Shown piece by piece: positions 22,792 through 35,084 of a DNA stretch of 64,000 nt. The DNA lies in assembly GCA_003988855.1 (NCBI GenBank), contig QYAI01000004.1, positions 1,100,974-1,164,973 of the forward strand. The letters are read 5' to 3'. This stretch comes from Arachnopeziza araneosa. Its lineage: Eukaryota > Ascomycota > Leotiomycetes > Helotiales > Arachnopezizaceae. Position 1 is the first letter of the stretch. The number at the start of each line of letters is the position of its first letter. The notes under the pieces are model-generated. The model worked only from the letters and a program-made list of their open reading frames with translations. It was not told the origin of the DNA and did not search any database. The position numbers and the translations under genes are program-made.

Positions 22792-23548
22792 TTTTTGAGA
22801 CCGAGACAATATAAGCAACTAGTAGTGATAAAATTACACGTAAAGAGGTCGGTCGTCTGTTGTGCAGGGGAAGGAGAAGAAACAGCTGAGGGTTGGAAAT
22901 TCTCGGAAAGATTTGACGATAAGCGGAGATAATATCTCTTTGAAGGGCCAGCTGTTTGGAACTTCAGAACTTCAACTGGCCTAGCAGGTTGGGCAGACTT
23001 GATGCTGCATGAAAACAGCGTTACTGAATGCCTTGCTGCAATCAATAGGACGAGGCAGCCAATGAAAAAGAGTTCAGCCCACCCGACAGAATTCTCTCAC
23101 CACTTTCACGGTTTGCCTTGCCGCAATCAGATAGGGCAAGGCGGCGAATAAGAGAGTACAGCAATATAGCGGTGTGCCAGAAGGTCTTGCCTTAACTCAG
23201 ATCGCGATGAGCTCGCACAGCAAGTGATATTATATCCGAACCGTCGCCAAAACTCGCACCCGATCCGGGAAAATGCCTGGTTGAGAAACAAATCAGTTTA
23301 GAGAGCCTAACAAGTTTTTCCATTTCCTTCTATGGACCTGAGTAGATACTAATTACACTTTGCTTGTATGCAATCCGAGATATATAGGACCTACTATTAA
23401 CATATCAGCGGCGCTCTTCCGCTTCCGCTCGCGTTCTACCTTGATATCTTCATCCATCAACATCAACACCTTCAGAATCGCAGAAGCGGCCAATTTGTGC
23501 ATTTTGACAACGACGAAGTTGACCTGCTTCGTAACGCCAGAAAAAGAA

Positions 23549-23642
23549 GTATATTGATGGTTGGGTAAAAGGATGTTGATTCTTCAGAAGAGAATCCAAC
23601 GTGAAACCTTCTTTTATACACACACTCCAGCTGCTCCATCCC
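23549..23642 (-). repeat. Dispersed ~95-bp repeat, copy A
   Basis: On the minus strand this segment matches 40241-40336 with mostly transition differences and a shared identical core of about 31 bases. Both copies can be read through the peptide HVGFSSEESTSFY. No terminal repeats or target-site duplication were seen. It could be a relic of a mobile element or of a duplicated gene fragment. Confidence 0.75.
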
Positions 23643-24523
23643 GATTCGTCCACAACGCCGTAGTCGTTGCCGAGTAGCTTGTAAGCGGTTCAAGTTATAA
23701 AGTCGTTGTCTTACAGGTATCCACCTGGTGTCTTCTTTTATAATCTAAAGGTTCACTTTTTCGAAGATCAGTGAGAGCAGAAGCAGCTTGGGTATCTTGA
23801 TTCGGGGTTGATATTAATTGGAGCGAGGTGTATTGGTTTCTTTCAGCGCCGGTTGTGATCTGACGAGCTGTACGTCGTTGACTCGAAGAAGAGCGAGGTG
23901 GAAACGGATGGCCTATACAGCCAGGCTGAAGGTTCATGGGTGATGACGCTCCATAGCCCTACGTAAGAGGTTTAACACCGCACGCCATGATAGAGTGTTG
24001 TGTCGTAACGGCTTCCTTGGAGAATCTCACTTCAGCCCTCCCCGGCTGTCCCAATTTCGACATTTCCAATTAACCGTTGTGTATTTCGTGTCTGACAAAG
24101 TAATGTAACCTCCTCTACGCGCCTGGCTGTTGCTCGGCTCTGGAAAATTTGCGGCACAGAACGGGTATTTGTACGGCACCTTCGCCGCCAAAACACACGG
24201 TCCCGAGAGGGTACGACGTAGCGCATCGACCACAATAAGATCCAATATATCATGACAAACTCAAACTCATCTAAATAGATTAGCTACGGTGCGGGCACCT
24301 GCACTCTTGCGGCACATCACGATCTTCAATCAACTCCTCCAATCATGAAGGAAGAAGAGTTCCAGAAAACGCGAAGACGTGCTGACAGCTGCGATTCTAA
24401 AGGAGAGATGAAGCCGCTTTCGAATTTTAAGCGGCGCAGTTCTGCCTGTACAATTGGATGAGCTGGAAGCCGACAAGTAATCAGCTCAGGGTATCATTTC
24501 AATTCAAGAGGCACGAAAATGGT

Positions 24524-24530
24524 TATAAAT
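24524..24530 (+). promoter_or_regulatory. TATA-like box of the GMC oxidoreductase gene
   Basis: TATAAAT lies 93-99 bp before the start codon at 24623, followed by a CT-rich stretch (24545-24600), a typical fungal core-promoter arrangement. Confidence 0.45.
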
Positions 24531-24622
24531 TCCTAGGATACTCCTCGTACCTGATCTCCGATCTCTCTATTCTCTCCCGAACGCCTTCCGCTCTATAATC
24601 GTCCTATAAGAACCTCTTCGTA

Positions 24623-26666
24623 ATGGGACGCTTTCCTGCTCTTGCATCAGCTCTGCAGCTCCTCACTGTGGCCGCTTCAATTAACAGCCCACTACCGCGA
24701 AGTACACACTTCAAGCACGCAAGTAACCAAACATACGACTTCATCGTTGTTGGTGGAGGTCTGTCCGGCTTGGTTGTTGCTAATCGTCTCTCTGAGGACC
24801 CGACAAGTACAATTCCAAGCTAAACTGCATCGCTTGTCTTACCCAGCTCACACATTCATAGAATCCGTGCTCATCATCGAGAATGGCTACATCGATAATG
24901 GGCCTCTAACTAGTGTCCCATACGAGGTATGGAATTCAAATCTAGCTGACTGGTGGAATATCAGCAGCGCTCCCGAGCCATTTTTCAATAACTTAACCTT
25001 CGGGATCCGTGTGGGAAGCGTTGTAGGCGGAGGAACAATAATCAATGGCATGGCCATTGACCGCGCTACAGACTCTGATTATGATGCGTGGGAGACGCTA
25101 GGGAATGTTGGCTGGGGCTACGAGGGCCTTGCACCTTACTTCAAGAAGTTTTCCCACTTCACGCCCCCTTCAGCTTCCTCGGTAGAGGCATTCAACATTA
25201 CTTATGATGCTTCGGCATATGGAAACGGGCCAGTCGAAATCAGTATCCCCAGCTATGAGTACCCCGATGAGAAGATTTTCATTGACGCGTACCGCGCCGA
25301 GGGCATTGCCATGCCAAGGGAAGGCTTTTCCTCTCCGCTTGGCGCCTACTGTATGTGTTGGAGAGAAAATTCGTGATTCCTCATTGCCCACTATCCCGCG
25401 ACTTCCTCCTAAGATAATGCTCTATCCTTGAAAGAGATGACTCCCAATCCGAATTGAGTCGATTGCTAACTGCCCTGTGATCAAGGGTTCGCAAACGATA
25501 TCAACAATGCCACCGCAACACGAGCCCATGCTCGGATTTCGTACTACGACCCGGTTCAGAACCGAACAAACTTGAGGCTACTCCCTGGTACGACGGTCAA
25601 CCAGATCCTTTTCGACAAGGACCTGGTTGCTACAGGCGTCCAGATAGTATCTAGAGCCGACAGCTCCGTGACCAAGGTCTACGCTAATAAGGAGGTTGTT
25701 CTCGCCGCAGGGGGAATTTTCTCTCCTCATATACTCCTTCTTAGTGGGATTGGCCCGAAAGATGTCCTCGCCGCCGCCAACGTGACTGTCAAACTAGACG
25801 CTCCAGGTGTCGGCAACAATTTCCAGGACCACCCTATCTTCGCTATGACTTTCAACCTCACGAACCAGACCTGGCCCAACCAGAACACAATCTTCGACAA
25901 TGCCACGTTCCTCGCCGCTGCAGAGGCGCAGTATGAAGCCAAGCGCCAAGGCCCCAAGTCCGTAGGACGCTCAATCGCCGCGGCGTTCCTGACCTTCAAG
26001 CAGTTCTCTACCAAGTACCAGAACATCACCTCGCGCATCGCGAGCCAAGACCACGCAAAGTATCTCCCATTGACATACACCAAGAACCCCAACCTTCTCG
26101 CCGGCTTCAAGAAGCAGCGCGACCTCATCGTGAAGGGTTTGCTCAGCGACGAAACCGCAACGGGCGAGGTGCCAATTCAGGCATGGGGGCATTCTACAGT
26201 CGCTCTCCAGAAGCCACTGTCCCGCGGCACTATCACTCTGAATAACACAGACCCGTATAACATGCCTATCGTGCAGTGGAATGCGATGACAAACCCGGTC
26301 GAGCCAGAGATCATGGTGGAGTTATTGAACTGGAACCGGCGGCATTGGGCACGGCCAGAACTTGCGCGTTATAGTCCGGTGGAGAATACGCCAGGCGCGC
26401 AGTACTCGAGCACGGTAGATCTGATGCAGCAGGGTGTCATAAATGGGTATCTGCAGCCGACTTTTGCACACCCGAGCTGTAGCAATGCGATGATGCCGCA
26501 ATCCTTAGGAGGCGTGGTGAGCGACCAGTTGCTAGTTTATGGAACGAAGCGGCTGAGTATTGTGGATGCAAGTATTATTCCGTTGATCCCGGCGACGCAT
26601 CTGCAGGCCACGGTCTATGCGATTGCAGAGAAGGCGGCTGATCTGATCAAGGCAAGGAACCCGTGA
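24623..26666 (+). CDS. Secreted GMC-family oxidoreductase
   Basis: Exons 24623-24806, 24862-25350 and 25486-26666 encode 617 residues; both introns keep phase. Residues 1-~20 are a signal peptide (MGRFPALASALQLLTVAAS). The FAD-binding fold starts at ~38 with YDFIVVGGGLSG, followed by the GMC signature region VGGGTIINGM. The C-terminal substrate domain carries the active-site histidine in FAHPSCSNAMMP (~residue 553) and the second catalytic His in PATHLQATVYAIAEKAA (~594). Such flavoenzymes (glucose oxidase, aryl-alcohol oxidase, dehydrogenases) oxidise alcohols outside the cell and often supply peroxide for lignocellulose attack. Many N-x-S/T sites fit secretion. The exact substrate cannot be read from sequence. 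The second intron is long (135 nt) but has good ends. Confidence 0.95.
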
Positions 26667-29428
26667 GGAGGTTGGTGATCTTGTGAAGAGGGACCCGGCA
26701 AGAAAAGCAACTTCAGTACCTCCGTCATTGATGAGGCATAAATTAGCAAATAAACTTTTAGAAAGAACAGGAACGGTTGTAGGGCCTTGGGGATTCTGAG
26801 GAAGTATCCAGTGCTGATGAATGCATGTCTTTCATTCCGGAATCCAAAGTAGCTGCTCGATTGCCACAGGATTCTCCTCGGACACCTTCAAACCTTTCAA
26901 CAATGACAAAGACTCCAGGCCAAAAGTAGATAACGAGTGCAACGAACAGACGACTTGTGTGATTCTAGACGAAAAGACAAGAAGGAAAAAGATTTAACCA
27001 GCTTCCGCTCGAGAACCACATGATCTGGCTCCTTGAAGTGTACCAGATCAGCATCATAGGTAAAATGGTGATTTTCGAATGAGTGAGATATTTGCTTGGT
27101 GAGAGAAGAAGGAGAGGTTCTGTAAACGGTTTTAAAAGTAGCGGCTCGGTAAAGAAAGCGTCGTTGGTCCCGGAAGCGGAAGGGCCGACCCGGTAGGTAA
27201 CCCAACCAGGGGAATGGAACCAGAGCACAAGTCACGTGTTTCAGAATTGAACAGCTGATTGATCTCATAAGTGAAGTTTGGTTGGATGGGATAAGTGATT
27301 TGCGTGAGGCTCCCACATTGTTCCACAGCTTCATAAACACAGAAGCCTCTATCTGGACTCTGAAACTCCAAATTGTTTCCTCCTTGAATCCATAACGCTG
27401 GCGAAATAAAGGATCTTAACATTTGATATATTATATCCTCTCCATTTATACACTGAGTACATTTCGTACTTCAACTGCCACAATATCTTCGTCCATGTAC
27501 TTGGACATTTCGTCTTCCTTGTTGGTTATATTGACTAGCATTACGAGACGACTGTTTCCTTGTTAGCAATTTGATCCTTTCCCCCAGAAGTTGTGTTTGA
27601 CAAAAGGAGAGTAGATAAACATCCAAAGACTCCCTTCATTTCCATCTACCAAGACGGCGCGCCAGTTTCTCTGACAGGTTGAGAAGTTGCTGATTTCTCG
27701 TATGTGGTCTTTAAGGATTCATCTTTCCTTGTTGCTCTGCATTATTGGGCGATCTTTGTGACGAGTTGTAGACAGTTGTAACTGAGAGCTCAAGCTGTGG
27801 ACTGGTGTATGGCCTGGATAGATGGAATTGAACTTTGGTGGCAAGACGAGATTCGAATAAAACGAAAGGTGGAAGTTGGAGGCGTGGTTCTGTATTGAAG
27901 TGTCTATTGAGTTGATTAGTCAGGTCAATCGCAGAGAAACAGGGAATAATTTACCATTGAGAAGTCTAAATACTTCCTGAAGTGCTAATAGGATTACGGT
28001 TAACAACGCACCTCCAGAGCTAGCCCCGGCGGGAGATTTCAGGGAGTTTGGTAAGGGAATATTGTGAGTCTTGGAGGTTTAGGAGATCTTTGCCTTTGCT
28101 TCACTGGGAACCATCCCATAGATGACCAATAGTCTTTAGAAAGGGCAGAAGAGTACAGAATCCTACCCTCTGAAGAAATTCTTGTTGTGATAATCTCCAG
28201 CATTGTGGTTTCGAAGTTCTATCTGCGCGCCGCGTCCGCAACGCGTCAACTTGCCACTGATTTGATTGGCTAGATCCGCGCTTTCATACTCTATCTATAT
28301 AATATTAAATAGGAGCGTTCTTTGTCAAGTTAGTTCAGTGGTATCGTGGACGTATGAGCTTAGCTAATGCGATTCATGCTAGATGTAGGGCACCTAAAAA
28401 GGCTTAAAACAAGGGTACCGGCTTCATCCCATTGGGCCTCCAACCTTCATCGGCTCCATGTGGAGTTTAAGAGGCACGTTCAAATTTGGATCATTAGACG
28501 GATTAAGCAGAGTTATGCATGTTTCGCGGAGCATGGTATGGGCTGACAATCGGTCTTCTTGTGAAGGATATCAAAATTCGAGGATGGCATCGCTGCTACG
28601 CTTTGCCTAGATATTTGACGACGCTCACCACTTGTGGTGAGCGTTAGGGTTTTGTCCCCAGAAGCTAGAATTTAATTTGAATTTTTTGGGGGTTTGTTTT
28701 ATTGTTTTCAACGTTAAAGCTTAGCGAGAAATTGAAGGCCAAACATGGGAATCAATTATGGGAGGACAGGAACATAGTCACGCCGAGTCACATCTGCTCA
28801 ATTTCACCCGAATGGCAATTTTTAATACATCGAGTTCAGGTATATCAGATTGATACATGGGTATCTCAGGACCTATGATTTGCGCTCTTGTACATGCTTG
28901 AGAATTTGTTTTATGGTGAACGCGTTTCCGATTTTCAATCGAGGCTCTGAAAGTGAAACGCAGCATATTTCGAATAAAATCCACATTAGCATAAACGATA
29001 GATCATTTACTTCTTTGATTGAACAGTAGAAGAAATTAAAGCATCGCAACACAGAAAATAGTCTAAAGCAATAGAAAAGTTATTCTCAATGCATAGCATA
29101 TAAAAAGTTTAACCTAAAGGCTTGAAAGGCATTTTACTTAGCTTTACCTTTCGACTGACTTAGCGAAAGCACTGCTGTTTGAGGTTTTCAGACGCAACAT
29201 ATACATGTGCCAAATGTGTTATTTCCAGAACTAGAGAGAACTTATGGGAATTATCTGCCTTCAAACAGCAGATATGTGACGATATAACTGCAAAGTCTTA
29301 TTATCTGTGATTGAAATATTTGATTATGAACATGATTGCAAACATCTTAGGACCATCCAACCATCCTCTGATAGGTCACCCAATAATACCACCACTTACT
29401 AGTTCTAGCAAGTCGCATCAAATAAAGC
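26667..29428. other. 2.8-kb gene-poor region
   Basis: No supported gene. Short minus-strand frames at 26897-27422 lack domains or a convincing gene model. A perfect palindrome lies at 28621-28644 and a tRNA-A-box-like sequence at about 28330; AT content is high from 28650 to 29400. Confidence 0.5.
28621..28644. repeat. Perfect 11-bp inverted repeat with 2-base loop
   Basis: ACGCTCACCAC is followed by TT and then its exact reverse complement. No gene or T-tract sits beside it to make it a clear terminator. Possibly an element end or a chance palindrome. Confidence 0.6.
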
Positions 29429-30560
29429 TTACGGTTTATCGTCTAAGAACCATGAGAAAATAGCACCAGCTGCAGTAATTATACCCAGTGTCCAGAATGG
29501 TAAACCAATATAACCACTCGTATTTGAAACAATGAACCCGAGACCCCAGAACCTACTGATCTCGCAAGACACCCTATTGAAGCCGCTGCCCCATTGATGG
29601 TAGTAAGATACTGACGGGCTGGTGCAGAACCGGTCAATCTAATTCCTGTAAGATTAGCAATCCAAGCAGACGATAAACTCATAGTATTGCGGGAAAACAC
29701 ATACGCCAGACTGACTCACACGCGTTTAATCCATAAATCTAAGAGTATTGCAATTATGGATAGTGGATACGGCAATTGTGGTGTGAACGATGTGATGCAG
29801 TACAGCCATGGAAACGCGAGTAGTGGCCACCAAATGGTCTTCAAGGCACCAAAACGATCGGTAACACGTGATACAATAAGGACCTGGGAAAAGATTGCGA
29901 TGATGGCTTGCGTGAGTAGAATGTTGGCAATATCGGGAGGCGTCATTCTTAGGCGCTTGCTCATCTGCAATTTCATCCTTGTTTGATAGTGAAATTACAT
30001 CATCCTCCACAGGTAAAGTCTTGTATTCTCCCGTATCCCATTTGCCGAAACGATTTCTAAGCTTTCTGCTAATCCAACTAGATTTCTTTCAACAAGCTGT
30101 CCGACACATGCTGATACTGCACCAGAATTTGGGTTGACTACCCTCCAAATCGTCGTACACCAAGAGCCATCCACACACTCGTCGAGAAACCAAACGCTAG
30201 GGCTGAAGAGCTTCCTCCAACAACTCCAATGATCAAAGTCGGTTTTCGTCCAAGGCTGTCACTCATTTTTGCCCATAGAATTGCCGTTAAGAATTCGCCG
30301 AAAGCGAAGAGCGTGACAGCCAATGATGCGTACGCTGCTGCTTGCCCATCGCGCTTCGGCCCATCCGCGAGAAATGACTGCATCATGAAGAATTCGTAGG
30401 GAAATATAGTGGTCCATGCAACAGCTTCACTGAAGCGGAAGAAACCTGATACGAAATCAACAAGAAACTCATCCAGAATTCAAATATGTTTTAACTCACG
30501 GAGGATGATGACCTGCCATCGGAGATAGTCGTTCCCGTGACTCACGTCACTACCTCAAGA
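29429..30560 (-). pseudogene. MFS transporter relic (MFS_1, drug/zinc-regulated type)
   Basis: Fragments of one 12-TM-type MFS gene are spread over several frames. From the 5' side: WQVIILR, an intron at about 30439-30500, then a long in-frame stretch (SEAVAWTTIFPYEFF, LFAFGEFLTAILWAKMSD, the motif-A-like LGRKPTLIIG). At about 30146 the codon run GG-L-V-NP-N-S-G has lost one base and shifts frame. The centre of the protein (TM5-TM8 region) is missing. Then LLTQAIIAIFSQVLIV, an SSAWIANLTGIRLTG...TINGAAASIG block, and after another shift SGYIGLPFWTLG, ending with a stop at 29431-29429. Frameshifts plus internal deletion mean no functional transporter. Confidence 0.85.
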
Positions 30561-30732
30561 ATATGAAAAATTTTAGCAAAGAAAAGCTACAAAACTTTTC
30601 ACCATTGTCGACAGACTAATAGTTAATAGCGAATTTCAGATACACAAACTTAGGTTCTTCTATCTGCTAAGTTTCTTGTCTGATTTCTATCCATTCAAAA
30701 TTGACTCATTAACCCATGGATCCTTAACATGC

Positions 30733-31800
30733 TTACCCATAAGGAACTGCAAATCTCAACTTGATATGCCCTCTATCTCTACTAGAAGTAATCCCAATAT
30801 GCTCTATCGCATCTCCATCTCCATCCCTGTCTTCCACATAATACATGATCCCATCACTATTCACCAACTCCGTTTGCAACTCCTTCTCACTGTACGTACA
30901 AATATCATTCCCGAGATCTTTATGGATCGACTCCACGAGATCAACCGCAGCGCGATACTTTCCCAGCCTCCATCCCTTTCGACACAATGCACCCTTGCGA
31001 TTCATATGGATCCAGACGGCGTAGGTGCTGACAGCCCATAATGCGTTGAGAAGCGCGAAGATAAAGGGGAGAAGGTGGAGAAACTCCATTGATAGACTTC
31101 GTTGGCGACGCATTGGATGTTGAGGGGGTTTTCAAGATAGGTCGCGTTGTAGGTTTGATTCCGGTAGTAGCTGAAGACTGTCCAGGTTGAGTTTGTGGAC
31201 AGCGTTGGGAACTCGGCGAGAGTGCCCAAGTTCAGTGTACCTTGGTAACTATCGCCTTCAATGTCTGATTTGCTTAGTTAGAAAAAAATGGTTGGAAATC
31301 GAAGGGATTCCTATATCCACTTAAATAGTTCCAGAGGGTAGTATTTGGTCCTGTGCTGAGATAGATGGGCCCCACAGGTTTTAGAGAGTAAAGCGATGGC
31401 CCTGACAGTGAGAGCGTTGCAAATAGTTCGTACGATATGGGATGCATCTCCATGATTCGCAAGAGAGCTACAATATTGACTTGGTAAGCAATCCATCCGA
31501 TCAATGCCTGGCCATATCGCGAGAACCCCAGGTCCCAGACGAGATCGATGAATTTGGCCAAGTCGATGTTAAGCTGGATGAGGAGGCTCTGAGAACGATT
31601 GATTCCAGAGGTATAATCCGAACTACAGTATGAATCGCCGTTGAGCGCAGGATACCATGTTGATTGAAGAGACCATAGCTTCAATGGAAGTACAGCTATA
31701 AGGATTGCACTTGCTGCAGTGATGAAATGAGTCCATATTCGTTTAGAGATCGAAGGCAGGGAGAATGATTTGGGAGGTAATTTGACGTTGTCATCAATAG
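30733..31800 (-). pseudogene. Fungal transmembrane protein of unknown function, frameshifted
   Basis: The frame opens near 31800 (DNVKLPPKSFSLPS, then the hydrophobic WTHFITAASAILIAVLPL) and runs to about 31325. An intron (about 31269-31325, gtggat...aatcag) joins in phase to NIEGDSYQGTLNLGTL and continues through N-glycosylation-rich sequence to EVYQWSFS. There the reading must move one frame (near 31085) to enter the conserved-looking membrane helix LLPFIFALLNALWAV and the tail GKYRAAVDLVESIHKDLG, ending at 30733. No splice pair explains the shift, so a one-base indel is likely. No ATG was found at the 5' end. The layout (signal/TM, long extracellular loop, QWSFS then TM) resembles a common family of uncharacterised ascomycete membrane proteins. 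Confidence 0.65.
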
Positions 31801-33103
31801 AATTAGCTTTTTAAAGTAAAGATTTTGTCATGCCATTTGCTTGCTTCATTTGATGGACTCGTTCGGTTATTTAGCGAACCCCTGGCTGAAGAGGGGAGGG
31901 AATGACAGTGATTTGAACTCGAAGCTATAATAAATGATGAGTGAAAGTTTCGACCTTGGAGATGAAATTACTCCAAACTCTCAAGGTGTGGATTTTGCTT
32001 GAGAGAAGTGTCGTTGGATCATGGCACAGCAAAGGGGGTAAATAGGCGGTTCAGTTGGTCGCAGTTGGTCTGCGCCTCAGCTGCCCAGACAGCGGCCCAC
32101 GCAGCGGCTATGAAAACATACTCAGAGCGGAACAATTCGAAATGGTTAACCCAGGCCATATTCGTTGCATGGTACAATACCGCAGCATTCCAAAACCCAC
32201 GAACTTTAGAATCCGATATTTTTGATGTTAGTTTTCAAGGGGGCTGTGCCTGAGATTCTATGACTGCATTAGCGAAGTTTATGTCAATAATGACCACCCG
32301 TGTATTAGCCTATTACAAAACTGTCGCTTATCTCCCTTCTGTGAGTCCGAATGTGGCTCATCTTAAGAGTCACCATGATGTACTGTCGCAAGATCAATGT
32401 ATCGAGGAATAAGGGCGTCGGAGTTCGGGGCTCGGAATAGTTGGAAACTGAAACTAAAGTTGTGTTTCTCATTGCCGGCTTGACAATTGAGTGCTTCGAA
32501 AAGGTTCCCACTCAGCTAGACTTACTCTCAGATAGCCCTCTTTCCTCTTGTCTAACAGTTGGATCTCTCCCTGCATATCTCCTGTTGGATTTCAGTCAGG
32601 AAGACACGTGATATGCTTGGCATCCTGATTATATAATTACCCTCATCATGATTGGACGTGTCGGAGTCCGAAGTTAGGGCTCTCAAGGAGTCCAACCTAC
32701 TCCGTGGGTTTCGGATATCAACTTTGGGAAAATGGAGATGACAGCCTCAAACCAGACAAGCCTTGGACCAGCGAACCAGCCAATCCTCCTATCCCATTTG
32801 ATTGTTGTGACTCCGATTGTGGCTTCGTCGCTTGTGCGTACGAGCCTGACAGGGGTTTGATTTCTCATCAAGACATTTCTAATCGCTCATGCAGTCGGGA
32901 TTACACAACCTCGTAGGAACGCCAACATCAAACCCCGAAAAAGGCACGAAGAATAACTTCCGGGGAACAACGACGTCATTTTTATAAGCTGACATTGATT
33001 AGAGTAGAAGGTGCTTTGAAGAAGTATAATTATAAAGAGTCAACTGCGCCCAAGATGGAGCATCAAGCCAGTCTCATCCAGTGCCAATTCACTACCAGCA
33101 ACC
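31801..33103. other. Intergenic
   Basis: No gene supported; scattered short frames only (31999-32253, 32305-32511, 32683-32916). Confidence 0.5.
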
Positions 33104-33835
33104 ATGCCTCACGCAATCGAAGTCGAGCTACCGATCCGCTCAGCACGAACACCAAAAACAAAAACATCTTCATCCAAAGAGCTCCGCCAATTACACACTC
33201 TATACAACCAAACGAGAGAGCTCTATCTTGAATCAAATCTTTATCGCACCATCTCCCGCCTGCTAGAAGCCAAAAATAGACCCGCCATCAAAAAGGTAGT
33301 CTCGCTGGGCCTCGGCAGCTTAAAATCCACCGATCAGAGTCGGAGACTAAAACAATTAGCGATTTTTGTCGCCATTGTCGAACAGCTACAACAACACGAG
33401 CCCAGACTCGAGATCTACGCACAGGATCCATCGTTTTCCCGCACCGACGAGGCATTTCTGCAAAGTTTAGGCATTAATATCCTTTCCACGCCCTCGGCGA
33501 CAGAATCCGGAGAGGCCGCGCATTACATCGACGAGTCGACGTTGGTGTACAGCCCTTTCCTGACGCTGGAGGCGTACCGGCTGTTCTTCTCAACGGAGAA
33601 CTTCAATTTTTTCATCGGCGATGATTTTGATGCGCTCCGGATGAAGTGGCCGAAGCATAGTGCTGGACGGGAGGAAGCTGAGTCGTTACTGAGACAATAT
33701 GTCCAGAGTTTCCGGAAGCGCGCGATAGGTGGTGATGATGGGTTTTGGGAGGTGGAAGAGAAGCCGTTTCCCATGGCTATGTATCAGAGAGCCTCAAATA
33801 AGCCTCAGGGAAAACAGCCCAAGTCTAAGCTTTGA
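33104..33835 (+). CDS. SRR1-like domain protein
   Basis: An intronless gene of 243 residues starting in good context (ACCATGCC). The core matches the SRR1-like domain first known from Arabidopsis SENSITIVITY TO RED LIGHT REDUCED 1: KKVVSLGLGSL, then LKQLAIFVAIVEQL, LEIYAQDPSFSRTDEAFLQSLGINIL, and STLVYSPFLTLEAYRLFF. Residues ~30-70 form a helical lead-in. Family members occur across eukaryotes (yeast BER1) and have been linked to circadian and microtubule phenotypes, but the biochemical activity is unknown. It is the only intact gene between 26.7 and 40.9 kb, surrounded by relics. The C terminus is a basic, disordered tail. Confidence 0.9.
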   Translation: MPHAIEVELPIRSARTPKTKTSSSKELRQLHTLYNQTRELYLESNLYRTISRLLEAKNRPAIKKVVSLGLGSLKSTDQSRRLKQLAIFVAIVEQLQQHEPRLEIYAQDPSFSRTDEAFLQSLGINILSTPSATESGEAAHYIDESTLVYSPFLTLEAYRLFFSTENFNFFIGDDFDALRMKWPKHSAGREEAESLLRQYVQSFRKRAIGGDDGFWEVEEKPFPMAMYQRASNKPQGKQPKSKL

Positions 33836-35084
33836 GCTACCACTCTCTGAGCTGGATTTGGCATTGTACTTTGTAACTTTGTAATTTTGTAGCACCATTG
33901 TCTGATAGAATAGAATAGAAAGTGTGTGTAGATTAATAGAAACTTGTACATATAACATACCTCTCCCTTAAGAAATTGCAATGCTACGATATGGATCAAG
34001 ACTGGGTGCAAAGTTTCAACCCCTTAGGGATCATGACTGCTTTGGATAGTTGAGATTATAAAAGCAAGGCTTATTGAGACAATAGTTTAAAAAGAGTGAT
34101 ACTAGGAGAATGAATGATTCCCAAGAATTAGACTTAAAGTTACGGGACGGACAAGGAGCCACACGCAGTCGCATGCCTACCTATTTAGGTACTTGAGCAG
34201 GGAAGGTTTCCCTATGTCACGTGATATGACTTTCTTGAGCATCCCAAATTTAGGAAGGGCCAATACGCAGAAATAGGAATCTAAATTTCACTAAAATGCG
34301 AGAGACTTTTACACAGCAAAACGGAAAGAACATAAGACACTCACAATGCTTCCCTATTTAATCACGTGGCGAAAGGTATTTGGAAATCACCTGGAACACA
34401 TGTTAGTGTGCACGAATGTGCAAAGCTAAAAGGCGTTATAGTTTTGTTGGGATATCTCACTTAAAATATGGCGACGTGGGTACAGATTATTGGGTTGTTT
34501 AGCGGATCAGGCTGGCTGAGATGATAGTGTTTCTTTTTTCACCACAGCAGCGGCTGAGGCATCGCAAACCATTCGTAGTCGTAATATTCTTGTTACTCAC
34601 AAATTTTCAAGAGCCTGGTGCTAGTCTATTGATACAGTGGAATTCGGCGTGATCGTTTTCAGAATGCCACTGTTTTCAAAAAAGAAACATGAACTCCAAA
34701 AAGCCACCCAAACTGTAACGGCACAAGCACGAACACTGCTGCGAGGAGTATATGGGAGTACCCCGAATGTAGTCTGAATATGTTCCTACTTATAGGCTAG
34801 CTACGAAGGAAAAGAAAAAGTTAAGAGAAGGAACTCTCTCTGGAAGGGAGCTATGTACAATAAAATGAGGGTGGGTCCCCTAACCTCTTCTGAGCCGGTT
34901 CCATTCCAAGTCCACCCTGAATTACACAAACTGCCTCAAGCGGCAGAGAGTCATTCGATAAGGCGAGAGGAGAGTCCAGGAACTGAGCTTGACACATCAT
35001 GGATAGGTGAGCCCCTCCACCGTAGCACGCGAATAATGCAATTCTAATTGTGGATAGAGAGCATTCGCCAACCAGTCTTCTAGG
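33836..35084. other. Intergenic
   Basis: No gene supported. CACGTG motifs occur near 34218 and 34362. The frames at 34851-35168 are antisense to, or out of frame with, the start of the NACHT-ankyrin relic. Confidence 0.5.

Larger units (their letters stand above)
22792..24622. other. Long intergenic region with a dispersed repeat copy
   Basis: No gene is supported over 1.8 kb. It contains one copy of a ~95-bp dispersed repeat (23549-23642) and the TATA-bearing promoter of the GMC gene. The short open frames at 23360-24253 look random. Confidence 0.5.

Noticed and set aside
22792..22818. Extension of the vWA protein upstream of 22791
   Set aside because: The extra nine codons begin with TTG rather than ATG; the MTQVPNLQ start is better.
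26897..27422. Overlapping minus-strand open frames (up to 147 codons)
   Set aside because: No domain, no convincing splice-linked model, low-complexity composition; three frames open over the same DNA suggests chance.
28326..28382. tRNA-like sequence with a good A-box (TAGTTCAGTGG)
   Set aside because: No matching B-box (GGTTCGANNCC) and no acceptor-stem pairing; at best a degenerate tRNA fragment.
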